NCBI RefSeq assembly: GCF_000003605.2
Contig: NW_003136836.1
Span: forward strand, 67,077-102,777
Direction of reading: 5' to 3'
Length of the DNA: 35,701 nt
From: Saccoglossus kowalevskii
Taxonomy: Eukaryota > Hemichordata > Enteropneusta > Harrimaniidae
Made by a program: the position numbers and the translations under genes. How positions within the stretch are numbered: position 1 is the first letter of the stretch; each line of letters begins with the position of its first letter. This document shows, piece by piece, positions 9,462-21,400 of the stretch. Below the pieces are notes generated by a model. That model saw nothing but the letters and a program-made list of their open reading frames with translations. It did no database searches and was not told the DNA's origin.

Positions 9462-12400
9462 CTGTATAAAGAACGCGGGAAAAAAACATCGATAAATACG
9501 GCTCAGCAAATAACTCAGTGTTTGAGAATTGAATTTTCAAGATACCGAAAACAAGTCTCGTCTCGTTGTTGTCTCGCTCCTAAACGAGACCTCTGTGGCA
9601 TTTGCTTCTATGGTCGTGGTCTATTCAGCGGTTCTGGCGGTACTAGGATTCTTACTTTGTATTCGATACACATTTCGGTATTCGATAATACTTAAAAAAG
9701 CAAATATCTGACGTAAAAAATGCCTACCTTTAAGTGATCAAACGTGCAGTTGTCACTGTTTTCAAGATCCAAGATCAAAATATTGACGACCACGTGGACC
9801 TTGGTACTGGAGTTGTTCGGCAGCTGAATAGTGGTCGTACAGTCTAATTCGCTTGGATATTGCGAATCGGGATATAGTGGAGAGTCCATTTGACCGGACA
9901 GTGTATCGTAGATGCGTCCACAGCCTGGGGAGGAAACGAAGTGAATTATTGGAGGAAGTGACGTAAGTCGGCGTGACTACCAGCAAACTAAATTGTGCCA
10001 AGGGTTTAAACACTTCAGAGTTTAGAGGAATCTTCCGCCATGAAAATCACATCATACATCAAAAACATTCATAACGGGAATATACAAAACATAAACTCAC
10101 CATAGCGTTCTGGGCATTCGTCCATGTAACATTCTTTTTGGGAGGTTGGGGTTTCATCGGCATGGCAACGCCACTCGTCAACTCTCGAGTCAGGATTGTC
10201 CTTGTCAGTACGACATTCAATGACTCTTGTCTGCGTACCACAACCACAGGAAACCGTACACTAGAAGGAAATAATACGTTTACTTATTAGTCATAAAAAA
10301 AAAAAAATCTGCGTAATTTGTTGCCAATCTGTTTAAAATTTTAATCGATACGTATTGCCGAATTGAAATTATGCCCATTTGGTCCGAACAACACCGAAGA
10401 AAAATCACAATTTAGGCGGGAAACGTTATAAAATCCAAGGTGTAATATTGTACGAAGTTCAAATGCGTCATTCAGAGTTTGTACCACGCAGAAATCATCA
10501 ATATGGCGTGGGTTATGACTTCGTGGGGGGGGGGGGGGTCGCTAGGTTATCTGTACAAGATATGCAGACGAAAAATAAGACTAAATATTTGCATGAAATG
10601 GAAACATATCACGCAAAGCCTCTGAACAAAAATGGTCATTACCAGGTAAAAATATAGGGAATCGAAAAATTGTTACCTAACCACCCCGTCAGAAATATTT
10701 ACACACCCCTTATTTTGAATATTTACACTTACCTGTGACCAATCATGCGTGTACCAGTACGCGGGACAGTCGGCTAGTGTGCACATTTCAGTCGTTTCTG
10801 GTCTCAATTCAGGCATACACGCGGTATCCGGGACAACCGTGACGTCATTCAAGCTTCTACGACAAAATAGGCTACGTGTCCTGATACCCGAACCGCAGCT
10901 GACAGAACACTGATAAATAATATAATATAACCAAAATTAAAAAGAGTAATAAATGTGATTGTGGGCTGTATAAAAGTGTTTTTTTTTTTTATTCTGTAAA
11001 TTTAAATTTTGAATGTTAGATGCGCAGCATATGCCATATTTACACCGAACTTTTTCGGTTAATTATGATCGGAAGTTGTACAGCAATTTCAAGAGTACAT
11101 TTTTTTTACCAGGATTCTACATTAGACATGAAAAAAATGTCGAAGATTCCCTACAATTGGGTCATATTAATTTAAAAAAAAATTATACCTGTCCATATTC
11201 TCCTAATGTCCACACTCCAACGCAACCAATGGGTTGACACGAACGTACGGTGATTGGTTTAGTGAGACCGTTACCATAGCAATCAGTATCATTTGCTATG
11301 GTTACACTTGTGCCATATCTCATCATGCAACGTGCAGTTCTCTCCTGAGTGTTTGTATCGCAGTCACATTTACAATATTCACTCGTAATGAATACGAATC
11401 TATATACACAAAAAAATGAATAAAAACAAACGAGTCAGATGGAATATCACATCGAAGTCGCATTAAATGCAAGAAGGACGCGGCACGTGACACTAATAAT
11501 TAAACGAGGAAAAAATGCAATAAGTACTTACAATGATGACGAGCAAGTTGGTGAGTCGCACTGCTCTGACGTAACAGGACGTGTTAACAACGAACATAAC
11601 GCATCTGGTACTTCTACACTATTGGTTGAATCAAAACACGTGATCGTACGATAGCGAGTACCTTGGCCACAGGTGGTTGTACACTAGAAAAAAGGAAATT
11701 ATAATTAGCTTAGGCACAAATTCATAATTGTATACACAGAAACATGATAATTAAGGTATAAGTAACTCAACGATGCCAATTATTTCGAGTTTTACCTAGC
11801 TACTATCAGAATTAAATGTTTTGATGGCGTCATGGCTTCTCGTCACACAATTCGCAAGTCGATTCATTACAATAAAATGTCCCAAAATTAAACTAAATTT
11901 AATTAAACTAAACTTTGATTGTGGTGTTTTATACGAATACACCACAGCGTCATATTAGATTCGGATAAGGTCTAGCGAGAATGTGTTCGGCTTCGCCTCA
12001 TACTAGTATTACGTTTCCATCAACCATTTTCGTTTAATATGGCATTGTAGAGGATTTGTTGTTTAAACAACGGGACGACATTGTGTGCAATAATGTAATG
12101 AGATATAACGAGACGTAGTCCACGTCCGATCCATCTTGTCACGCAATGATTGGCAGTTCGACGGAGTCAGTTATTTCAATTAAAAAGTATGCGCATTGGT
12201 AGCTTAATAAAAAAAAAACGCGTCAGCGCGTCAATTACGCCGAAAAGTTAACAAGCAAACGACCTGCGAAAATACTAGTAGGTAAATTTCCAGATAAAAA
12301 TGAACATTTTATTTCCTGGACAAATAACGGAGGGTTTGTTGTTTCAAGGAGCCATGCTAACGTGAGAAATGCATTGACCTATTATCTCACGTGGTACCAA

Positions 12401-15400
12401 TCGACCGATGAGATTGCAGCTTTTCAATAAGCAGCGCACGGTATTATAATGAAATGTGTCAACTCACCTCTCCCCATTGACCAATCACAAATGAATACCC
12501 CACACAAACGGGAAGGTTGCACTCTTCGATACTTTGCGGACGATTGAGGGCGGCATTTACGCAATTGTTATCATAAACTTGGTTGTCAGTTCCAAGAGTT
12601 GTGCAGTAAACATCCCTGGTACGAGCCGCTGTTCCACATGTGGCAGAGCACTGCGAAAGACAGAATAACGTGTAAAGTTAATCGATGAAATTAAGAACTA
12701 CATAGAAAACAAAGAAAACAGGGTGCGACATCAACAAATCGCAACGAAACTTGGAAAGTTGTGTTTCATACCTCGCCCCAGACACCAACGTAGTAAGTAA
12801 CGCAGTGTTGTACGTCACAGAGCTCCACGGTGGAAGGGATGTATAAATCTGCGTCAACACAAAGTGTAGCAGATACTTCTGTGTCGGTTCCTTCGATGAC
12901 ACACGTAACAGATCGTATATGGTAGGACTGACCACACGTTGCGGAACACTGTAAATAATTTGAACATTGTGGGATTTCATTATTAAAAAAATATTCAGCA
13001 TCCTGTAAATACGGAGTGAGTATTAATTAATCTAAAATCTGCATTAGAAACAGTCATTGCCATTACCTAAATATGACTGATTGAATATTTGACTAATTGC
13101 CTGTTGTGTCCTATTATCCCTGTACGTGCAGCGGAGGTCGATGCTCCCCGTACTGTCTGAGTGCATACTTTTCGGTATCCTCGTATTATCTTTATCAATA
13201 TACATTTTTTCCTCCCAAGAATACATCATGGGAATGCCGAAATACAAAAAGTTTAGAACAGATTGAGCGAACTTCTTTGTATGGGGTCCGGTCAAGCCCT
13301 GTGGGCAGCCATGTTTGTTTTCATTATTAGAGGACGCTTATGAGCGTAATCGTTCTATATTTAGAATTCGCATTTCCTAATATAGTAAGATGAAAATACC
13401 CCGTAACATACCACAAATTTACGGCACGCTGTAACTTATGGCGCTACGGTGACAGATGTATAATAATGAGATATTACTAGCAGCGCATCTAGGCATAAGT
13501 AAGGTTATATACCGGGCATTGCACAGAGTGACAGGCTAATTGAATACATGTATACAATCTAAGTAAATTATTGTTTACATATGTGTTCACATATGAATAC
13601 AGTTAATTTCTTGAAATAGATAATTATAAATAATCATTGTCCATCCACGCACCTCTCCCCATTGGCCAGTCACAAATGCATACACCACGCAGGCAGGGAC
13701 ACTGCACGCTTCCGTCGTTGCTGGGCGAATGAGGGCGGAGTTCACACAATTGTTATCGTCGACTTCGTCATTGGTTCCGAACGATGCGCAGTAAACTTCT
13801 CGAGCACGAGATGCTGGTCCACACGTGGCAGAACACTGTGAGAGAATGGAAAAGGTTAAAGTTCAGGCGTTTAAATGTCAGTAGAGAACACATGTCATTT
13901 GCAAACAATTGTGTGATTTAATCATAAAATTATTGTCGACGACGGCAGACGCAACTTACCCCGCTCCAGGTACCGACGTAGTATGTAACGCATTCTGACA
14001 CACTGCAGATCTCCACGGTGGTAGGAGTGACTAAACCAGCATTTGCACACAGTGTTGCAGACACTTCTGTGTCAGTTCCCCCAATGACGCACGTGACAGA
14101 TCGTACGCGATAGGATTGGCCACAGGACGCAGAACACTGGAATGGTAAACACACGGGAGGTTAGCTTTCGAACTAAGCTACTTGTGGTCGAAATGTTTGC
14201 TTATTAGTGGTTTTGCTACGTCTGGACAGTTTATATTTATAACATTCATTTCTATTCATTATGTAATTGAAAACAAAATCGAAGCATATTACATCTCCCC
14301 AGGTACCGATGAGAAACTGCACACATTGCGGTACAGTGCAGTCTTCGTACGCCTTTGGTGCGGATAAACCTAGTTCCGTGCAGAGTGTGTCGTCCACGGT
14401 AGTACCGCTGCCTTGTTTCACACATGTGACGTCTCTAACACGTGCAGATGAACCACAGGTAGCGGAACACTGAAACAAAAAAAAATATACTTGCATGTCA
14501 ACAAAGATAAACTCAAACCTAAAGCGGGGGAGTCATTACCTGCGCATGTGTCAGATTGCCATAGTGTGTTTACAAACAAGCGTCTACCCATGAGCCTTTG
14601 CGTTTTTAGCGTGTGTTGTTATCGTCACGTGCGCAGGTAACCCTCCCGCTTTAACATGTAATGTTAAACATAACACAGCATTACAGTGCAATTAGCAAGA
14701 AGAAATTTACCAGTATATGGAACTCGAGCATGTAACCAAGAAGTGATAGTATAACAAGGTACTGTAACCTCAATATAATGAACACCTTTATAATGAATTT
14801 TCTGATATAATGAACACATAACATGTCTCCCGCTTACAACAAACCCAATGTATTACATTTTGTATGTGCTTCAATATAGTGAACATTTCACTATAACAAA
14901 CTAATTGTATGTCTCCCAAAGAGTTCGTTATAACGAGGCTACAGTGTATGCCGTTTCAAGGCTGTACTATGTACTTACTGCACTCCATTGAGCGGTGATG
15001 AATGCGTATACAGAGCATACTGGTACATCACAGGTGTCGGTGTTTATAGGAAGCGATAGACCAGTACCCGTACAATAACTGTCGTCAACTTGGTTACTCA
15101 GAGAGTCGCTAGATATACAGTAAACTGTTCTTGTTTTAATGGCAGATCCACACGTGGCTGAACACTGTTAAAAAACAAATTATTAGTCGATTATTCAATA
15201 ATTGCAAGAACAATAAGAGTTGTGCATACTGCAATTAGAATTCGTCATACTTGTACTGTGTTTGTCTTTTGTTTAAAGTCTGGTAAATGTCACATTTTTC
15301 AACTATGTTCGGACTTTATTTGCATATCTTATCACTTCAATAAAGGAATTGAGTTAACTACATAACGACACACGTCGGCTAGGTTTTACTATTCTCAACC

Positions 15401-18400
15401 GAAATCCTGATCGAGAAAGAAACAGCAAGTGGCTAGAAAAACTCCAAGCAGTTTGCTGAATAACTCAAACTTATCAACAACCGTACATACCTGTCCCCAT
15501 TCACCAATATAGAAGATGTAACACGTGGGTACGTTGCATATCTCAACAGTAACAGGTGATGACTCGTCAGGGTTGGAACACAGATTGGCGTTAACCAAGT
15601 TACTAGTTCCCTCGATGACGCATGTAACAGAACGAATACGGTAAGAAAAGCCACAGGAAGCTGAACACTGCAAGATATAACGAAAATGCATAGATGAGGA
15701 TTGAATAAATGTCAAACGTGTTCTATGATGACCAGAAACCAATAAATAGTTCAGAAGTAAAGGACAATATTAAATTATAATTTATTATAATTATAAGAAA
15801 GGCGAAGCCAATAATTCCTCTGAGGGTCATTATAACTGATATTGGCCGACAATGAGTTTTATTATATCGAATAAATAAACATAAACATTGGCGTATAAAG
15901 AAGACGCTCAATCCACGTGACGATCTTGAACACGAGGTATAGTAATTGTTCATAAGTACCTCTCCCCAACTTCCGATTAGGTATTGAACACAATCTTGCA
16001 CTGTACAGTTTTCTTGTGACTGTGGAGCGGATAAACCTTGCTCTGTACAGAAGGTGTCCGCCACAGTGCTGCCACTGCCTTGTTCAACGCAGGTTACACT
16101 TCGTACACGAATAGCTGTACCACATGTAGCAGAACACTGGAAGGCGATCGAATTTTAAGTCAATTTAGCAAGCAATATTTAAACAAATAGTTAGGCAAAT
16201 TAGGTTGAAAAGGTGATTCTTCACTGCCATTTTAAATAATATTTGCGGTGAACAGTTCGATTTCTATAACAATTAATCATAGCTGTCATAGGACACTAAC
16301 CTCGCTCCAGCCAGTAGTTACAAAGGCATAGACATCACACGATTGTAGATTGCAATCCTCAACACTTGATGGAACGTTTAACCCTATTTCGACGCAGTTG
16401 CTAATATCCACATCGTTTGACGTCCCATCAGAAGTACAATAGACATCTCTCGTTCTAATGGCAGAACCACATGTAGCTGAACACTGGAAGATAAAGAAAC
16501 TGTGATATCAATAATATATAATCATTATGTAAATATGTACGCCTACATGTGTTTGTGTATTTTTTTTTGTATCAGAAAATATTTTGTTTATTAAAATATT
16601 ACGTACCTCTCCCCATGTGCCGGTGAAATACGCGTAACATTGAGTAACGGTGCACATCTCCACGGTGCTAGGGGGTTGCAGCCCGTAGTTTACGCAGATC
16701 GCATTGGCAAGTTGTGTGTCGGTTCCCTCAACGATGCATTCAACTGTTCGTGTGCGGTACGATATTCCACACGTCGCTGTACACTGTTAAGAGAGGAGAA
16801 AATAGTTATGTGTGCAAGAAATATGATTCAAGAGATCGTAGATCAACAAATATAAAGTTTGAAAAATAAATGCTATGCGCGGATCATGAAAGTACTGGAC
16901 AACGAATTCGATTAATATTATTAGTAATTTTGACAAAATTGAAAACACACAAATGTGCAAAACATTGTATCATAATTTTGGTGGGAAATTTTGAAATGGA
17001 CAAAGCTTTGTACTTACATCCCCCCAGTTACCAATTTGGTAAGCAAAACATTCCTGTACTGTACACTCCTCCTGAGATGGCGGTTGAACGAGACCAATAC
17101 CAGTGCAGAACGAGTCTGACACAGAGACACTGCTGTTCTGTACTACACAAGTAACTGTTCTTATACGAACTGATCTTCCACACGTTGCCGAGCACTGCAA
17201 TAAAATTGCATTTATACTTTGAAAAATTACAGAAAAAGTGTTTAAAGGGCTAATACTATAGACACCATAAACCCATTCCCTTGACTTTTATAAATATTTA
17301 TAAGAGTTAATTGCGGATGAAAATGTTTCGTTATTCTATCTGTCAACAGTAACCCCTCGTTTCAATTTGAATTCTGATTTTGATAAATATTTACGAGAAC
17401 AAAATCAGAATTGGTTCATGGTGTCGATAGATAACACATCGTGTATATACTGTAAAATTGAAAAGAATGCAGTTTTGCTATGTTATTTTGTTATTTGAGC
17501 AACAGACTAAGCAATCGAAGCTTAGAACGCCATTCATCAATATACACCATTATTACGTCACGGAATATTTTCATCTATAGAGGGCGTGACCCGTGAATCG
17601 ACTGATTTGATGCGGTTTCAGCAGAAAAAAAAAATCGACTTACTGTGCTCCATTCAGTAGTTAAGTAAGTGTAGTTGAGACATGGTGGGTTGTCAAGGCA
17701 TATCTCTATCACAGATGGTTTGCTAAGACCGGCGTTAATGCACTCATTGTCAGTCACATGACCATTGGAACCAACAGCATTGCAGTAGACGTCCCTCAAT
17801 CGGTATGCCGAACCACAAGTAACCGAGCACTGTAACGAGAAGTATACGTCACATAGAATTATGTTCACAACTTTCAGACACCACCATTCGTCCACTCCGA
17901 AAAAAAATGCTGATCACTCTTAAAAACAAATGTTACTTACGTCGCCCCAAGGACCGGTATAAAACGTAACACAATCGCCCACAGAACATGTCTCCACTGT
18001 AGAGGGCGTAGTTAACCCGGCGGTCAAACAGAGATCGAGAGCGACCTCAGTGTTGTCTTCACCTACACACGTGACATCTCTCACGCGATACGACGAGCCG
18101 CACGTTGTGGAACACTGCAAACAGTAAAATAAAAAAAAAGTGTCAATTTTAAATCAAATAATAAATAAAATATAATATCAAACTCGTGACGGTGACGTCG
18201 AGTAGTTATATAAAACTGTACATTAGTTTACCTGTCCCCAGATTCCGGTCGTGAATTCTACACACTGTGGAACAGAACAATCTTCCTGAGTTGATGGCTT
18301 TGTCTGTCCTTGCCCGGTACACACGTCATCTGATACAACAGCGCCACTACTCTGTTCCACACATGTGACAATCCTCGCGCGAACTGATTCACCACAAGAG

Positions 18401-21400
18401 GCAGAACACTGAAAAAAAAGACACGTATATAGACCCGGTTATTTTCGCAAAGGAACCTTGCCCATCTGATATAAATGGCATATACGGTGAACATTTCGTG
18501 CATTGGTTTATTCACACACTTTTTTTTTAGTTTTCAAACTGCCTTAAGACGAAACTTACCTCGCTCCAGTCAGTAGATGTAAACGCGTAACTGAGGCATT
18601 GTGGGACAACGCACTCCTCGATGCTCGATGGGAGAGTTTGACCAAGATTTTGACAGACGCTGTCGGCAACGTTCTCGGTAGTACCCGAGTGTGTACAATA
18701 CACATCTCTGTTTCGGAACGAAGAACCACATGTAGCAGAACACTGAAACGGAAAAAAAATACGAGTCTCAGAATTTAATTCATTCACGTTTGTGTGCAAT
18801 CTTGTGTTTGCTTCCACATTTCTTACAATACACAATTTTGAAACTTTATGATACATACCTCGCTCCATACGCCGACGTAGTAGATAAAAGAACATGCAGG
18901 GACATCGCACATTTCGAAAAAGGTCGGCTGCTGTAGACCGGCATTTGTACATTCCGACGTTAAAACAGTTGTATTAGTACCGACCACGATGCAGCTCACT
19001 GATCGGATCCTGTATGCTTGATCACATGATGCGGAACACTGGAAAAAATGAAAAATTTTCTTTAGAAACTGTTTTTCCAGAATTACCGCAGTATATGATT
19101 ACGAATACATAACACATATAGTAAAACGATGTACGAAGTGTGTGAAATTACTGTACCTCTCCCCAGTCGCCCACAGTAAAGATGAACGTGGTGCATTGTT
19201 GGACAGCGCAATCTTCTTGCGTCGATGGTTTGGACACGCCGAGGGTGGAACACAACGAATCTGACACAGTGACATCACTGGATTGATCGACACACGTCAC
19301 ACTTCTTGTGCGATAAGAGCTTCCGCAAGTAGAAGAACACTACAGAAAGGAGAGAATACGAATAAATAATTACATCCAGGTTATCAAAGAAAATATTTAC
19401 TAAAATGTTAGCATTTGCATTATTTGTTTTTGATAAAACAAACCCTTATGTTTTGTTTTCAAGTAAATAATTATAAATTCAAATGACAGTTAAGTCTAGC
19501 AAACGACAACCATCGACCGCAATGTGTAATGACGATATTGATTGGATACTGTTCAACGATTCACGTGTGTGAGCTGAACCAATCAGATTCAGTTCACGCG
19601 TGTAGAATGTACACCTTTCTTTAATTCAAACCTTCTGGTTTGAATATATCAGCATAAAAACTAATGGGGTTGTAGTTCACCTCACGAGTTAATTTAAGTA
19701 ATGTTTTGATATTGTGATGTCGGCGTCGAAAGATGGTGTGCAGTTGCACACGTGTAAACGATTTCTACTTACGGAACTCCATTCGCCGACAGTAAAGGCA
19801 TACACTTGACATGCAGGTACGACACAAATGTCAGTTGCTGTGGGAACTTCAAGTCCGGCGCCAATACAGTTGTTCGTGTCAACTTGGCTAGTGCTTCCAC
19901 TTGCAGCACAATACACACTTCTTGTTCGGATTGCAGAACCACATGTGGCAGAACACTGAAAAACGGATCAAGTAATCGTAAAGTAACAATTTTAACGCTG
20001 AAGTGAACATGTGCCGCCATTTTACGAAAATGTACCCGGAAAAAGTTTCCCACGTTTTTTTAGTCGATGCGAAGTTGCTTACAAGATCGTTACCGATTCT
20101 AACCCAACATTCTATTTTTCGACCTATCAGCGTTAGCCTTTGAGAAGTGTATTATATACGTTACGGTTTAATACCATTTTACAGGTAGGTCGCCAATTCT
20201 ACTTACCTCTCCCCACGCCCCAGTGTAATAAGAATAACAGGCGGGCAATGAACAAGATTCAACAGTGGAAGGGTACTCGAGACCAGCTGACTGGCACTGT
20301 GACTGTGCTAACGCAATGGTCGTCCCGACAGTCACACATGTTAGTGTCCTCGTACGGAATGCTGTGCCACAGGTTGTGAAACACTGTAAGGGATTATACA
20401 ACATGGAATGAAAAAATCAACATCCGAGCAGTATTGTATTAACAGAATACGATTGAAATGAAAGTTACTGTCTTGGAGTAGTTATCACACGTGTTAGAGA
20501 GTAAACGCTAATGGCAATGACTTACGTCTGTCCATTCTCCCACGATATACTCAACACAAGGCGGTGTGAAGCATTCTTCCGTCGTTGTAGGTTTCTGAAG
20601 ACCATTCCCTAGACACAAGTCATCTGCAACAGTGAAACCGTTGGTGGACGCGACGCAGGTGACCGTGCGAAATCGGTAGGAGGTACCACATGTTGCTGTA
20701 CACTGGATATGATAGATTTTATAAAGCATAGTTAGTTCTTATGTATTTCACAAATTGCGTTTATTTGCCCGAGATATACTAACATTGCACGAGTACAAAA
20801 ATAGTTACCGTTCCCCAGGAAGTTGTGTCGAAAAAATAGCTTTGCACACAGACGGGAACGCTACACGTTTCTTGTGTGTTTGGTTTGGTCAGGCTCCTAG
20901 AAGCGCAGAATGCATCGTTAACCACGTCCTGGCTAGCCGACTCAACGCAAGTCACAGATCGTATTCTGATGGATGTTCCACATGTTGCCGAACACTGAAA
21001 ACAAACCACAACAACTAAATGAGTAATTTATGTATAAATATGCGATATCTATACGAGTATGTGGAGATTAAAGCCAAAAATGTCCCATATATCTGTGTGA
21101 ATGAAGACCTAAAATCGCCCGAAGCACCGCGCCGTATTTAAAGTGGTTTAACTGTACAGTTTCACATGATTTTATTCACCTGTTCCCAGATACCCGTTGT
21201 GTACACATAAATAACGCAGGATGGAACACTGCACACTTCCAAACCGACTGGCATAGTAATTCCCAGTGACGCACATTGGTTAAGGTTCACGGTTACCCCC
21301 GAGGTAGAGATACACGAAACCGTCCTCGTTCGGTAGGAACTTCCACAGGTAACCGAGCACTGCAAGACGTGAGATAATTCGGTGTGATTCAAGTTTTTCA

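Noticed and set aside
9408-9711. Plus-strand ORFs of 60-95 codons across the CUB exons
   Set aside because: They are antisense shadows of exon 35 and its intron; the minus strand gives a clean CUB domain with splice sites.
12468-20702. Regularly spaced similar segments resembling an array of direct repeats such as CRISPR
   Set aside because: Each repeat is a coding exon of 58-62 codons with conserved cysteines and GT..AG borders. The genome is eukaryotic.
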